64,000 nucleotides of DNA from Phytoactinopolyspora limicola (GCF_011320225.1 NZ_JAAOEN010000002.1:310584-374583), one strand, 5' to 3'. Numbered from the stretch's first letter, positions 42,993 through 53,256 are shown. Numbers and translations are program-made. The notes: generated from the sequence alone by a model not told the origin.

Positions 42993-44291
42993 TCACCCGC
43001 TTGCGGTACCTTCCCCGGCGCCTGCTTGTGGTGTCTGCGGGCGGCTGTCCTCGTCTGAGGCGCCGGCCTCGCTGCCCCGGTCGGCGGTGGATTGGCCAGA
43101 CTGGCGGGCCGGGGCCTCGACACCCCGCGTCGGGCTGACGGTCAGGTTGTCACCGCTGGCTGGATCAAAGATATGTACGGTGCGGAGGTCGAGCCACAAG
43201 GGTGCGGCGCTACCTTCGGCGAGCCGACTGGTGGCGTCCAATGAGACCACCAACTGGGTACGCATCGCTTCGCTATCGAGCTCACGTTCCAGCTCAGCGA
43301 GCCGTTTGCGGATGTCGTCCGGGGCTTCGTAAGGAACGTAGGCATATTGTTCGTTGCCTAGCCATTCGATGACGTCCACATTCGCGTCGAACGTCATGCC
43401 GTGGTCTCGTACGGTGTCGGAGACGACGGCTGCGTCCTCGAACGCCTCTGGCCTCGCCCCCACGAGCACCATCTCCCGGCCGGACAGGTCAACTGATCGG
43501 GTCTGCGGTAGCCGCATCGGCCCGAACGGAGTTCTGAGTTCGCCGTCGGCGACCGCCGCCGGAATGAAATTCATCGGCGGCGACCCAATGAACCCGGCGA
43601 CGAACAGGTTGACGGGCTCTTCGTACAGTGTGCGAGGCGAGGCTACCTGCTGGAGCACACCCTTGCGGAGAACTGCCACCCGGTCGCCGAGCGTCATGGC
43701 CTCGACTTGGTCATGGGTGACGTACACCGTGGTGATCCCGAGTCGCTTCTGGAGCCTGGAGATCTCCGTGCGCATCTGCCCACGGAGCTTAGCGTCGAGG
43801 TTGGACAGAGGCTCGTCGAAGAGGAACGCCTGGGCCTCCCGCACGATAGCCCGGCCCATCGCCACCCGCTGGCGCTGACCGCCGGAGAGATTGGCCGGCT
43901 TGCGGTCGAGGTGTTCGGTCAGTTCTAGCAGCGCGGCAGCCTTCTGTACACGTTCTTTCACCTGGGTGTCGGACACCTTGTGCAACCGCAGCGGGAAGGC
44001 GATGTTCTCGAACACCGTCAGGTGCGGGTACAGGGCGTAGTTCTGGAACACCATCGAGAGGTTGCGGTCTCGCGGCGCCTTCTCGTTGACTCGTTCGTCC
44101 CCGATGAGCATGTCACCGCTGGTGATGTCCTCAAGCCCGACGATCATCCGCAAGAGCGTCGACTTACCGCAGCCGGATGGACCGACCAGGATCATGAACT
44201 CACCGTCGGCGATGTCGAGGCTGACGTCGTTGACCGCTGGAAATCCGTCGCCGTACTGCTTGACGATGTTCTTCATTGTGATGGCAGCCAT
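42993..44291 (-). CDS. Carbohydrate ABC transporter ATP-binding protein, SugC/UgpC/MsmK type
   Basis: A 432-residue ATPase of the CUT1 type. It has Walker A GPSGCGKSTLLRM, signature NLSGGQRQRVAMGRAI, Walker B AFLFDEPLSNLDAK and YVTHDQVEAM. The regulatory OB-fold TOBE region follows (VLVGARPEAFEDA), with a 40-residue spacer (ELERELDSEAMRTQ) and an unusual Ser/Gly/Gln-rich tail of ~45 residues. It is the last gene of the importer operon, 20 bp after the second permease. Confidence 0.93.
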   Translation of the reverse strand: MAAITMKNIVKQYGDGFPAVNDVSLDIADGEFMILVGPSGCGKSTLLRMIVGLEDITSGDMLIGDERVNEKAPRDRNLSMVFQNYALYPHLTVFENIAFPLRLHKVSDTQVKERVQKAAALLELTEHLDRKPANLSGGQRQRVAMGRAIVREAQAFLFDEPLSNLDAKLRGQMRTEISRLQKRLGITTVYVTHDQVEAMTLGDRVAVLRKGVLQQVASPRTLYEEPVNLFVAGFIGSPPMNFIPAAVADGELRTPFGPMRLPQTRSVDLSGREMVLVGARPEAFEDAAVVSDTVRDHGMTFDANVDVIEWLGNEQYAYVPYEAPDDIRKRLAELERELDSEAMRTQLVVSLDATSRLAEGSAAPLWLDLRTVHIFDPASGDNLTVSPTRGVEAPARQSGQSTADRGSEAGASDEDSRPQTPQAGAGEGTASG

Positions 44292-44311
44292 GGATATTTC
44301 TCCTAAACGAG

Positions 44312-45157
44312 TCAGCCCTTGACAGCACCCTGGGTGAGTCCAGAGACGATGCGCCGCTGGAACAGAAGGACGAGGATGACAACGGGAATGGTGACGATCA
44401 CGGCTGCCGCCGCGATTCCCCCAGCCGGTTGCTCGAACTGCGAAGCACCGGTGAAGAAGGCCAGCGCCGCCGGCACCGGCCGCGCCGCCTCAGTCGAGGT
44501 CAGCGAGATGCCGTAGACGAAGTCGTTCCAGGCGATGAAGAACGAGATGATCGCCGTCGTGAATACACCCGGAGTAGCAAGTGGAACGATCACCCGGCGG
44601 AACGCCTGCCAGGTGGTGGCTCCGTCCACCTGGGCGGCCTGTTCGAGCTCCCAAGGAATCTGACGGAAGAACGCCGACAGGGTCCAGATGGAGATCGGCA
44701 AGGTCAGGGACAGGTAGGGGATGATCACGCCTGGCCAGGTGTCGTACAGGCCGATGTTGCGCCAGAGATTGAACAGCGGTGTGACGATGGAGATCACCGG
44801 GAAGATGGCGACCGCCAGAGCAGTGGTGAGGATCACCCTCTTGCCGGGAAAGTCCAGCCGCGCGATCGCATAGGCGCAGAAGGTAGACAACAGGACCGCG
44901 ATGAACGTGGCGATCAGGCAGATGCCGATCGAGTTCCGCAGCGCCGAAAGGAAGAGATCCTGTGCGTCGCCAACCAGGATGTCCTCGTAATTGGACCAGA
45001 CGAAGGTGGTCGGCAGGAACTGCTGATTGCTGAGATCAGCCGCGCTCTTGAACGACAACGACACGATCCAGGCCACCGGGAACAGTGCGTAGACAACAAC
45101 CGCCGCCCCAACGATCCACCACAGCGCCACCTGCCGGCCGGTCTTCTGGTCGTTCAT
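44312..45157 (-). CDS. Carbohydrate ABC transporter permease, MalG/SugB type
   Basis: A 281-residue membrane subunit with six helices. The EAA loop reads LEQAAQVDGATTWQAFRRVI, and SLTLPISIWTLSAFFRQIPW precedes it. A trailing KG after LTQGAVKG is a common MalG end. It begins 1 bp after the stop of the other permease, so the pair is translationally coupled. Confidence 0.92.
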   Translation of the reverse strand: MNDQKTGRQVALWWIVGAAVVVYALFPVAWIVSLSFKSAADLSNQQFLPTTFVWSNYEDILVGDAQDLFLSALRNSIGICLIATFIAVLLSTFCAYAIARLDFPGKRVILTTALAVAIFPVISIVTPLFNLWRNIGLYDTWPGVIIPYLSLTLPISIWTLSAFFRQIPWELEQAAQVDGATTWQAFRRVIVPLATPGVFTTAIISFFIAWNDFVYGISLTSTEAARPVPAALAFFTGASQFEQPAGGIAAAAVIVTIPVVILVLLFQRRIVSGLTQGAVKG

Positions 45158-45158
45158 C

Positions 45159-46115
45159 TCAGCCCTCCCCTCTCGCGCTGGCCAGATTGACCTTGAACAG
45201 CTTGATGAAGGTGACGCTGATAAGGACTACGCACAAGAAGAGCAGGACGGACACCGCCGACCCCATGCCGATCTCCAGCCGGCTGATCGTCTGTCTATAG
45301 GCAAGGAACGACACCACTTCGGTGCCTTGTGCACCTTGCGTCATGATGAACACGTTGTCGAAGATGCGGAACGCGTCGAGCGTCCGGAACAGCAGGGCGA
45401 CCATGATGGCCGCCTTCATGTTCGGGATCGTCACCTTGTACAGCCGCTGCCACCACGTGGCGCCGTCTACCTTGGCTGCCTCTTGTAGGTCTTCTGGCAC
45501 CTGGGCCAGGCCGGCCAGCAAGAGGAGCGAGATGAAGGGGGTGGTCTTCCAGATCTCGGATGCGATGATCACCGTGACCGACGTACCGAAGCTTCCGAAC
45601 CAGTCCAGGTCTTCGTTGATCCCCGGCAGCCAACCGAACCACTGGTTGATGAACCCGGTACCGCTACCGAATGCATAGAGCCAGGCGAAGGCGGAAACGA
45701 CGGTGATGATGGCGTACGGAACCAGGATCGCGGTCCGCAGCAATGGCCGCAGGACCGTCAGCGCTCGATGCATCACCAAGGCCAAGGCGAACCCGAGCAC
45801 GGCCTCGATGGCCACCGTGATGACCGTGATGAACACGGTGACTCCGACCGCCTGCCACCACACGCTGTCCGTCAGGATCACCGCGTAGTTGCCCAGCCCG
45901 TTGAACTCGCGTGCGTCCGGGTCGGTAAGCCGGTATTGGAACAACGACTCGTAGACCGCCTGCCCGATCGGGTAGGCGGTGACGAGCAGCATCACGGCGA
46001 AGGCGGGACCGGCGAGCCACCACCCGAGCCGACGCTCGGATCGGGCTCGGTCGCTGATCCGGGCCCGGCCCGCTCCTCGAGGCGACGTCTGTACGGGCTG
46101 CTCAGTGGTAGTCAT
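45159..46115 (-). CDS. Carbohydrate ABC transporter permease, MalF/SugA type
   Basis: A 318-residue membrane subunit with a cytoplasmic N-terminus of ~30 residues and six helices. The EAA loop is LQEAAKVDGATWWQRLYKVT followed by IPNMKAAIMVAL. The start overlaps the stop of the binding-protein gene by 4 bp. Together with the other permease it forms the channel for a sugar. Confidence 0.92.
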   Translation of the reverse strand: MTTTEQPVQTSPRGAGRARISDRARSERRLGWWLAGPAFAVMLLVTAYPIGQAVYESLFQYRLTDPDAREFNGLGNYAVILTDSVWWQAVGVTVFITVITVAIEAVLGFALALVMHRALTVLRPLLRTAILVPYAIITVVSAFAWLYAFGSGTGFINQWFGWLPGINEDLDWFGSFGTSVTVIIASEIWKTTPFISLLLLAGLAQVPEDLQEAAKVDGATWWQRLYKVTIPNMKAAIMVALLFRTLDAFRIFDNVFIMTQGAQGTEVVSFLAYRQTISRLEIGMGSAVSVLLFLCVVLISVTFIKLFKVNLASARGEG

Positions 46116-47398
46116 AGCAGCCTCTCCCCTCGTAGCACGGCGACAATCAGATCCGTCGCGGTCTCAGGGGAGGATTCCGGCCGGACACTCCCTGGTGGAT
46201 GCCACGTGTTCTGCAGCCCGGTAGAGACCTCGTTGTAGTAAGGCGTCTGCGGCCGCGGCGCAGCCGCCTCCAGCGAGTCTCGGATCACGTCGGCCATCGG
46301 GAACGTCGCCTGCACGTCCGGGTCTTCGTAGGCCGCGGTGTGCGCCGCCGGGTTGCCATCGTTCACGAAGTAGAACGCCTGATTCTCCGGCGAGACGAGG
46401 CATTGGACCGCCGCCAACGCTTCATCAAGGTGATCGGTATGGGTGCCGATGCCGATATTGATGCCGCCGTACGGGGGTCGAGCCGGCTGATCGGAACTCA
46501 TCGCTGGGTACAGAGCCCAACCGATGTCGTCGAGCACCTCTTGGTCCACGTTGCCCTCGTCGACGGCGGCATTGGTAGCGGCCCAGACGAATGGCCAGTT
46601 GACCATAAACGAACCCCGGTCGCTCTGGAACTGGAACATCGAGAGGCCTTCGTCCTGATTCGAGAAACCGGGCCCACCCAGTCCCTCGCGGCCGATGGTG
46701 CTCATGATGTCCGCTGCCGCCCGGCCCGCGTCGGACTCGATACCGAGACGGATGTCCTCGACCGGCTCGTCCGGGTTCTCGATGATCTGCCCACCTGCCG
46801 ACTCGACCAGCGCGTTGATCCACACCGTCAACGCCTCGGCCCGGACCCCTTGGGCGCCGATGTATTTGTCTTGGTCGCGGGCGGCATCGATGACGTCGTC
46901 CCAGGTGACCGGCTCGTTCTCCGGGTCGAGTCCAGCCGCCTCGGCAACCGACTTGCGGTACCACAGGATCTGGGTGTTGGCCCAGAACGGAATGGCGACG
47001 AGTTCGTCTTTCCAGGTGGCGCCGTCGATGGCACCTTGCACGACGTCTTCGGTGACCGCCGCTGCGACATCGTCGGGGATCTCGGCGAGAAAACCGGCCT
47101 CGGCGAACTCTGGGATGAACGGCGGATCCAGACTCATCAAATCGATGGAGCTGTCTTTGGCCGCTAGCCGCCTGGCGAGCTGTTCACGCTGGGCTGATGC
47201 CTCACGCGGTAACAAGGAGGTGACGACGCGGTACTGGCCGTCGGCCTCGTCGGTACACCGCGCGGCAATCGCAGCTTGTCCACCGTCGTCGGGGTTGATG
47301 TACCAGGTGAGTGTGGGTGGCCCGTCGTCGCTTCCACATGCGACGAGGGCGGTTGTCATGGCGATGACCGCGCCCACGGCGACGCTTCTTCGACCCAC
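46112..47398 (-). CDS. Carbohydrate-binding lipoprotein, LpqY-like
   Basis: A 428-residue family 1 extracellular solute-binding protein. The lipobox ALVACG lies at about residue 17-22. Mature-part motifs include TLTWYINPDDGGQAAIAARC, DLMSLDPPFIPEFAEAGFL, IPFWANTQILWYRKSVAEAA and SFMVNWPFVWAATNAAVDEG. These, and the gene order lipoprotein-permease-permease-ATPase, resemble LpqY-SugA-SugB-SugC of mycobacteria, which takes up trehalose. Trehalose as the substrate is inferred, not proven. Confidence 0.9.
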   Translation of the reverse strand: MGRRSVAVGAVIAMTTALVACGSDDGPPTLTWYINPDDGGQAAIAARCTDEADGQYRVVTSLLPREASAQREQLARRLAAKDSSIDLMSLDPPFIPEFAEAGFLAEIPDDVAAAVTEDVVQGAIDGATWKDELVAIPFWANTQILWYRKSVAEAAGLDPENEPVTWDDVIDAARDQDKYIGAQGVRAEALTVWINALVESAGGQIIENPDEPVEDIRLGIESDAGRAAADIMSTIGREGLGGPGFSNQDEGLSMFQFQSDRGSFMVNWPFVWAATNAAVDEGNVDQEVLDDIGWALYPAMSSDQPARPPYGGINIGIGTHTDHLDEALAAVQCLVSPENQAFYFVNDGNPAAHTAAYEDPDVQATFPMADVIRDSLEAAAPRPQTPYYNEVSTGLQNTWHPPGSVRPESSPETATDLIVAVLRGERLL

Positions 47399-47488
47399 GC
47401 TTACCTCCCTGAAGCGATCTTCACGTCACTCCCGGGTTTAGCTGTGTCACCACGGCTCCGGGCGACGTGTGAGGCACATTACGCCACA

Positions 47489-47514
47489 GCCGAACGTTGG
47501 CCAAGCGTTTCGCG
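47489..47514 (-). promoter_or_regulatory. Possible LacI-type operator region upstream of the sugar importer
   Basis: About 90-115 bp upstream of the lipoprotein start there is GCCGAACGTTGGCC (47489-47502), a near-palindrome around AACGTT, and next to it CCAAGCGTTTCGCG (47501-47514), also with a central CG. Both resemble LacI-family operators. No LacI gene is in the window. Confidence 0.4.
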
Positions 47515-47629
47515 CAAGCAACATCACAGTGGTAGTCACGACACTCGACAACTCGTTGTGCTACGACCGGTTTCGTCCGCCGCGCTGCCCAGATGTCAAG
47601 CCTGAACCGACTCGGCATACGGTGGACTG

Positions 47630-48325
47630 GTGCACGAACTTCCCGAGGTCATCGCCCGTGGCGACGGAAACTCTGGAGAGGTCGTGCTGCGTCGCCGAAT
47701 CGCGTCGTCCGGACTCGTCCACGAGCTCATCATCAACGGCACGTTCTTGATGGACACCGCCGAGACCTCCACTGAACAACTGCTCGCGGATGCGTTCCTC
47801 GAGCGTCACCCGGCACCTCGCCGGGTACTCGTCGGGGGCCTTGGGCTCGGCTTCACCCTGGCTTCACTATTGGCCGACGCACGTGTCGACCGGATCAACG
47901 TGGTGGAGATCGAACCACTACTGATCGATTGGATCAGGGCCGGCCTAGTACCTGGGACGGAGCACGTCGTTGCTGATCCACGTGTCGTGACCACAACGGG
48001 CGATATCAATGACGTCCTGCGGACGGCACCGCCCGCTGGCTTCGACGGCATCCTTCTTGATGTCGACAACGGTCCAGGATTCCTGGTCCGAGAGACGAAC
48101 GCCGCCGTCTACGAGCCGCCGTCACTCGGAGCGGCAGCAGACGCGTTAGCCCCGGACGGGATACTGGCCATCTGGGCGGCCGCGCCTGCGCCCTACCTCG
48201 CTTCAGCCCTAGCCGACGTAGTTGGAGAGGTCACCGAGCTCGTCCGGTCGGTCCGCCGGGAGGGGCGACAGATCGAGTACTACGTCTATCTCGCCCGCCG
48301 CCGTGCCGGACGTCCAGCGCCCTAG
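47630..48325 (+). CDS. Spermidine synthase-like methyltransferase-fold protein
   Basis: A 231-residue Rossmann-fold protein related to polyamine aminopropyltransferases. The cofactor-binding motif is VLVGGLGLGFTLASLLA, followed by INVVEIEPLLIDW and the acidic FDGILLDVDNGPGFLV. The N-terminal beta domain is short. The putrescine-binding residues of true spermidine synthases are not obvious, so it may act on another substrate. GTG start at 47630. Confidence 0.82.
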   Translation: MHELPEVIARGDGNSGEVVLRRRIASSGLVHELIINGTFLMDTAETSTEQLLADAFLERHPAPRRVLVGGLGLGFTLASLLADARVDRINVVEIEPLLIDWIRAGLVPGTEHVVADPRVVTTTGDINDVLRTAPPAGFDGILLDVDNGPGFLVRETNAAVYEPPSLGAAADALAPDGILAIWAAAPAPYLASALADVVGEVTELVRSVRREGRQIEYYVYLARRRAGRPAP

Positions 48326-48330
48326 CGACG

Positions 48331-49017
48331 CTAGTGTGCCGCGACGGCTCCCACACCGAATGCCGCGAGCCAGATACCGACGTGGTGGCTGGCGAAGCCG
48401 GCAAGGGTAAAGGCGTGGAACACCTCGTGGAAGCCGAACCAGCGCGGCCATGGATTAGGACGCTTCACCCCGTACACCACCGCTCCCGCGGTGTAGAGAA
48501 GCCCGCCGGCGATGATCAACGCCACCACCGCGGCACCCCCGTGGGCTGCGAACTGTGGCAGCCAGAACACCGCGGCCCAGCCCAGCGCGATGTAGATCGG
48601 GACGTACAACCACCGCGGCGCACTCAGCCAGAACACCCGGAATCCGACGCCCAGCAAGGCACCGATCCAGACCAGTGAGAGCAGCACGCGGGCCGACTCC
48701 GACGGCAAGATCAGCAGCGTGAACGGCGTATAAGTGCCTGCGATGATCAGAAAGATGTTGGCGTGGTCAAGCCGCTTGAGCGACGCCGCTACCCGAGGCG
48801 ACCAGTGCCCCCGATGGTAGAGGGCACTGATACCGAAGAGCAGCGCGGCGGTCAACGTGTAGAGCGCCGCACTGGCCCGAACCATCGCCGTCGGTGCCAG
48901 GATGACAAGCGTGAGCCCGGCCACGACCGCCACCGGGAACGTCGCAGCGTGCAGCCATCCGCGCAGCTTGGGACGGACCGCGGCTAGAGCATCGCGAACC
49001 TGCGCGTCGATCGGCAT
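48331..49017 (-). CDS. Hemolysin III / PAQR family membrane protein
   Basis: A 228-residue protein with seven helices. Family motifs are LRGWLHAATFPVAVVAGL, FGISALYHRGHW, RLDHANIFLIIAGTYTPF and FGFHEVFHAFTLAGFASHHV, which contain the conserved His and Asp that probably bind zinc. Bacterial members (TrhA) influence membrane fluidity. I take the ATG at 49017; a much longer frame reading upstream crosses the divergent uppS gene and is not coding. Confidence 0.9.
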   Translation of the reverse strand: MPIDAQVRDALAAVRPKLRGWLHAATFPVAVVAGLTLVILAPTAMVRASAALYTLTAALLFGISALYHRGHWSPRVAASLKRLDHANIFLIIAGTYTPFTLLILPSESARVLLSLVWIGALLGVGFRVFWLSAPRWLYVPIYIALGWAAVFWLPQFAAHGGAAVVALIIAGGLLYTAGAVVYGVKRPNPWPRWFGFHEVFHAFTLAGFASHHVGIWLAAFGVGAVAAH

Positions 49018-49164
49018 GCTTCCACGGTAAACCACAACACCGACCGTCCGCCCAACACCCGTGGCGGCCACCGGACAACCAAACCGCGGGCTCAACCGTC
49101 CAAGATGTGAACGGGGTAGTCTTCTCGCCGGAGCGGTACGCACCGGCGGCGGAAGGAGGTGGTC

Positions 49165-49926
49165 ATGGGCCTGTCCGAGGTGGTCTACCGGGTCTATGCA
49201 CGCACCTTGCAACGGCAACTGGAGCCGGCCCGGCTTCCCGAACATGTGGCGGTTATCCTCGACGGCAACCGGCGCTGGGCGCGAGCGTTCGGTGCTCCCA
49301 CCGCCAGTGGCCACCAGGCTGGAGCCGAGAAAGCCCAAGAGTTCCTCACTTGGTGCGACGAACTGCGCATCCCGGTGGTGACGTTGTGGCTGCTCTCCAC
49401 TGACAACCTCGACCGGCCGGAGGGTGAGCTTGTACCCCTGCTGGGGATTATCGAAGGCCTCATCGACAAACTCGCCGGAGCCCGCCGTTGGCGGGTACAC
49501 CCAGTAGGCGCACTCGACCTGCTGCCCGACCGCACCGCGACCGTGTTGAAGGAGGCCGCCGACACCACCCGCGACGTCGTCGGGATGCACGTCAACGTCG
49601 CCGTCGGATACGGCGGCCGGCGCGAGATCGCCGACGCGGTTCGGGCGCTGCTGCTGGAACACTCCGAGCGCGGTACCTCGCTGGAAGAACTCGCCACGTC
49701 TATCACCGCCGAAGACATCGCCCAGCACCTGTACACCAAGGGCCAGCCCGACCCGGACTTGGTCATCCGGGCTAGCGGCGAGCAGCGGCAGTCCGGTTTC
49801 CTGCTCTGGCAGAGCGCGAACTCCGAGTACTACTTCTGCGAGGCCCTGTGGCCGGACTTCCGTCACGTCGACTTCCTCCGTGCGTTGCGTTCGTATAGCG
49901 AGCGGGAGCGCCGCTTCGGCCACTGA
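49165..49926 (+). CDS. uppS: Isoprenyl transferase, UppS family (Z-prenyl diphosphate synthase)
   Basis: A 253-residue cis-prenyltransferase. The signature VAVILDGNRRWARAFGAP holds the catalytic Asp. Further motifs are LSTDNLDRPEGEL, VAVGYGGRREIADAVRALL and DLVIRASGEQRQSGFLLWQ with EYYFCEALWPDFRHVDFLRA. Most UppS have RTGGE and SNF at the same site, while here RASGEQRQSGF stands, as in shorter-chain actinobacterial synthases, so chain length may differ. ATG at 49165 after GAAGGAGGT. Confidence 0.92.
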   Translation: MGLSEVVYRVYARTLQRQLEPARLPEHVAVILDGNRRWARAFGAPTASGHQAGAEKAQEFLTWCDELRIPVVTLWLLSTDNLDRPEGELVPLLGIIEGLIDKLAGARRWRVHPVGALDLLPDRTATVLKEAADTTRDVVGMHVNVAVGYGGRREIADAVRALLLEHSERGTSLEELATSITAEDIAQHLYTKGQPDPDLVIRASGEQRQSGFLLWQSANSEYYFCEALWPDFRHVDFLRALRSYSERERRFGH

Positions 49927-50346
49927 GGACGTGGCAGCGCGGACGGTCGAGTCCGTCGTCGTACCTGATCCAGGTTCGTCGTCGTTCCTCATCCAGGTTC
50001 GTCGTCGTTCCTCATCCAGGTTCGTCGTCGTTCCTCATCCAGATCCAGGGACGGGCGCCACGGACCGAGCACAACCCCGGTACCCCGCACCACCCGCTAC
50101 GGAGTGTTCACCAGCGGACAGCAATGTTCACCACCCGTTCTGGCGTGTCCGGGCGCACCCGGCACCATCCCATGTACCCTGGTCAGTGACGGTTGGGGAG
50201 TGAACCAGCCGTTCGGGAGGCTCGTCCAACGTGCTGCTACCACGGCGCGATGGGAGGGCCGGCACCCGGCCCTCGTGGCCCGGTCCCGGCTCTTCACGCG
50301 ACTAGGAAGTCTGAGTCGGGTGCGCTCAGGCACGAGGGAGACGGAC
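49927..50346 (+). other. Long leader region of the PhoH-like gene
   Basis: This 420-bp stretch between uppS and the PhoH-like start carries the tandem repeat at 49961-50042 and then a GC-rich segment with GGCCGGCACCCGGCC-type short stems near 50255-50275. I see no gene and no riboswitch I can name. The length suggests a structured leader transcript. Confidence 0.45.
49961..50042. repeat. Tandem 23-bp repeat, 3.5 copies
   Basis: Units 49961-49983 (two mismatches), 49984-50006, 50007-50029 and a partial one at 50030-50042, with the core GTTCCTCATCCAGGTTCGTC. The period is 23 bp, not a multiple of three, so the array is non-coding. It starts 34 bp after the uppS stop. Confidence 0.85.
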
Positions 50347-51687
50347 GTGGCCGCTTCCAGGACTCACACTCGTCATCACCCGGTCCCATCCAGCCAGCGC
50401 ACGACGTACGTTCTCGACACCAGCGTGTTGCTGGCCGACCCGTACGCGATCCTGCGCTTCGCCGAGCACGAGGTCGTGCTTCCGATCGTCGTCATCACCG
50501 AGTTGGAGGGTAAGCGACACCATTCGGAGCTGGGCTACTTCGCGCGCAGCGCGTTACGGCTGCTCGACGAGCTTCGCATCGAGCATGGACGGCTCGACGA
50601 GCCGTTGCCGGTCGGAGCCGACGGCGGCTCGGTGCGCGTCGAACTCAACCACTCCGATCCAGAGGTGCTGCCGGCCGGCTTCCGGCTTGGCGACAACGAC
50701 TCCCGCATTCTGGCCGTGGCACTGAACCTCGCCGCGGACGGCCGGCACGTCGTACTCGTCTCCAAAGATCTGCCGATGCGCGTCAAAGCATCGTCGGTCG
50801 GTTTGCAGGCGGAGGAGTACCGTGCGGAGGCCGTCGTCGAGTCCGGGTGGACCGGCATGGCCGAGATCGACGTCGGTGGGTCGGTCCTGGACGAGCTGTA
50901 CCAGGGCGGCACCGTCGACCTCCAAGCGGCCCGTGAGCTGCCCTGTCACACCGGGGTGGTGTTGCACAGCGAGCGAGGCAGTGGTTTGGGCCGGGTCACC
51001 GCGGACAAATCCGTTCAGCTGGTTCGGGGCGACCGTGAGGCGTTCGGCCTACATGGGCGGTCGGCGGAGCAGCGCATCGCACTCGATCTGCTGCTCGACG
51101 ACCAGATCGGGATCGTCTCACTCGGCGGACGGGCAGGTACTGGCAAGTCGGCGTTGGCGCTCTGCGCCGGGCTCGAGGCGGTGCTGGAGCGGCGGCTGCA
51201 CAAGAAGGTGATCGTCTTCCGCCCGCTCTACGCGGTCGGCGGCCAAGAGCTCGGCTATCTCCCGGGCAGCGAGACGGAGAAGATGAGTCCGTGGGGGCAG
51301 GCCGTATATGACACTCTTGGAGCGCTGACCACTCAAGACGTCGTCGACGAGGTCATCGAACGCGACATGTTCGAGGTGTTGCCCTTGACCCACATCCGGG
51401 GCAGGTCTCTGCACGACGCATTCGTGATCGTCGACGAAGCCCAGTCGCTGGAACGCAACGTCTTGTTGACGGTGTTGTCGCGGATCGGGAGCAACTCCCG
51501 AGTGGTACTCACCCACGATGTCGGCCAGCGCGACAATCTACGAGTCGGCCGGTACGACGGCATCGTCGCGGTGGTCGAGAAGCTCAAGGGACATCCACTG
51601 TTCGCACACGTCACCCTGACCCGCTCCGAAAGGTCACCGATCGCCGCCCTGGTCACCGAGATGTTGGAACAGCCACCCGTCTCGTGA
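50347..51687 (+). CDS. PhoH family protein with N-terminal PIN domain (PhoH2-type)
   Basis: A 446-residue protein. The PIN ribonuclease domain (residues ~15-150) has [25 protein letters not shown] and [13 protein letters not shown]. The PhoH ATPase domain (from ~240) has Walker [29 protein letters not shown] and Walker [16 protein letters not shown]. PhoH2 proteins are ATP-dependent RNA helicase-nucleases. The GTG at 50347 is favoured by GAGGGAGACG upstream and by the lack of homology further upstream. Confidence 0.92.
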   Translation: MAASRTHTRHHPVPSSQRTTYVLDTSVLLADPYAILRFAEHEVVLPIVVITELEGKRHHSELGYFARSALRLLDELRIEHGRLDEPLPVGADGGSVRVELNHSDPEVLPAGFRLGDNDSRILAVALNLAADGRHVVLVSKDLPMRVKASSVGLQAEEYRAEAVVESGWTGMAEIDVGGSVLDELYQGGTVDLQAARELPCHTGVVLHSERGSGLGRVTADKSVQLVRGDREAFGLHGRSAEQRIALDLLLDDQIGIVSLGGRAGTGKSALALCAGLEAVLERRLHKKVIVFRPLYAVGGQELGYLPGSETEKMSPWGQAVYDTLGALTTQDVVDEVIERDMFEVLPLTHIRGRSLHDAFVIVDEAQSLERNVLLTVLSRIGSNSRVVLTHDVGQRDNLRVGRYDGIVAVVEKLKGHPLFAHVTLTRSERSPIAALVTEMLEQPPVS

Positions 51688-51691
51688 CCGC

Positions 51692-51820
51692 CCGGTGATC
51701 GTTGCCGCTTTTCCGCCCTCCCACCCGGTGATCGTTGCCCATCGTGCGTCGCTATAGCGACCGGATCCCGGCAACGATCACCCGGGGCTGGCGACCGGAT
51801 CCCGGCAACGATCACCGGGG
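51692..51820. repeat. GTGATCGTTGCC palindromic repeat, copy 1
   Basis: This copy contains GTGATCGTTGCC twice in forward and GGCAACGATCAC twice in reverse orientation, with GTCGCTATAGCGACC between. It fills the gap between the stop codons of the convergent PhoH-like and fumC genes and could form large stem-loops. Relatives lie at 53310-53442 and 54562-54681. Confidence 0.85.
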
Positions 51821-51834
51821 CTTGGGCCACGTCC

Positions 51835-53256
51835 TCAGGGACGAGTCATCCGCAGGACGTCGAGCGCCTCGTCGAGCTGCGCCTCGGTGAGCTTGCCCTG
51901 GTCGATGTAACCGCGCTCCACCACGACCTCGCGGATCGTCTTGCGCTCCGCCAGGGACTGCTTGGCGACCTTCGCGGCTTCCTCATACCCGATGTAGCGG
52001 TTGAGCGGGGTGACGACGGACGGCGACGACTCCGCGTACTCCCGGCACCGTTCCTCGTTGGCCGCTAGCCCGTTCACGCAACGGTCGGCGAATAGCCGGC
52101 TGATATTGGCCAGCAGCCGGATCGACTCCAACAGGTTGCGGGCGATCACCGGCAGCATGACGTTCAGCTCGAAGTTGCCCGACGCCCCGGCGAAGGCGAC
52201 CGTAGCGTCGTTGCCGATCACCTGGGCGCACACCATACATAGGGCCTCCGGGATCACCGGGTTGACCTTGCCCGGCATGATCGACGAGCCGGGCTGAAGG
52301 TCGGGCAAGGCAAGTTCTGCCAGACCGGTGCGCGGCCCGGATCCCATCCAGCGCACGTCGTTGGAGATCTTGTTCAACGAGACCGCGATGGTCCGCAGCT
52401 GGCCCGACAACTCGACCAGCCCGTCCTGTGCGCCTTGCGCCTCGAAGTGATTGCGCGCTTCGGTGAACGGCAGTCCGGAGTCTGCTGCGAGCCGGCTAAT
52501 CACTTTCTCGGCGAAGCCGGGCGGCGTGTTGATACCCGTGCCCACCGCGGTACCGCCCAGCGGAAGCTCGGCCACTCGCGGCAGCGCTGACTCCAGCCGC
52601 TCGATCCCGTATCCGATCTGCGCCGCGTAGCCGCCGAACTCCTGGCCCAGGGTGACGGGGGTGGCGTCCATCAGGTGGGTCCGGCCGCTCTTGACCACCG
52701 ACGCGAACTCGTCCGCCTTGGCCGACAGCGCGTCGCGCAGATGCTGGAGCGCCGGGACCAGGTCGCGTACGACGGCCACCGTGGCAGCAACGTGGATCGC
52801 CGATGGGAAGACGTCGTTGCTTGATTGCGACGCGTTGACGTGGTCGTTCGGGTGGACCGGACTACCTAGGCCTTCGGTGGCGAGGGTGGCGATGACCTCG
52901 TTGGCGTTCATGTTGCTGGACGTGCCGGAGCCGGTCTGGAACACGTCGATCGGGAAATGATCGTTGTATTCGCCACGGGCTACCTCGGCGGCGGCGGCGT
53001 GGATCGACTGGCCGATGTCGGCGTCAATCACACCCAGCTCGGCGTTGACGGTCGCGGCGATACCCTTGATCGATGCGAGCGCGTGGATCAGGGAGTTCTC
53101 GATCCGGGTGCCGGAGACGGGGAAGTTTTCGACGGCCCGCTGAGTCTGGGCGCGGTATTTGGCTGTGGCCGGGACTCGGACCTCGCCCATGGTGTCGTGC
53201 TCGATGCGATAGTCGGTGTCCCCAGACATGGTGGAGTTCGTAGCGTCGTCGCTCAT
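51835..53256 (-). CDS. fumC: Class II fumarate hydratase
   Basis: A 473-residue enzyme converting fumarate to malate in the citric acid cycle. Motifs are [52 protein letters not shown] and the signature [16 protein letters not shown]. Several Met codons could start it (53262, 53256, 53229). The N-terminal ~25 residues before [11 protein letters not shown] are probably not conserved. It lies between two repeat copies of the GTGATCGTT family. Confidence 0.96.
   Translation of the reverse strand: MSDDATNSTMSGDTDYRIEHDTMGEVRVPATAKYRAQTQRAVENFPVSGTRIENSLIHALASIKGIAATVNAELGVIDADIGQSIHAAAAEVARGEYNDHFPIDVFQTGSGTSSNMNANEVIATLATEGLGSPVHPNDHVNASQSSNDVFPSAIHVAATVAVVRDLVPALQHLRDALSAKADEFASVVKSGRTHLMDATPVTLGQEFGGYAAQIGYGIERLESALPRVAELPLGGTAVGTGINTPPGFAEKVISRLAADSGLPFTEARNHFEAQGAQDGLVELSGQLRTIAVSLNKISNDVRWMGSGPRTGLAELALPDLQPGSSIMPGKVNPVIPEALCMVCAQVIGNDATVAFAGASGNFELNVMLPVIARNLLESIRLLANISRLFADRCVNGLAANEERCREYAESSPSVVTPLNRYIGYEEAAKVAKQSLAERKTIREVVVERGYIDQGKLTEAQLDEALDVLRMTRP

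Noticed and set aside
48331-49992. A 553-residue minus-strand protein
   Set aside because: Only the C-terminal 228 residues are hemolysin III; the rest runs antisense through uppS.
49961-50042. CRISPR array
   Set aside because: The units are directly adjacent with no spacers.
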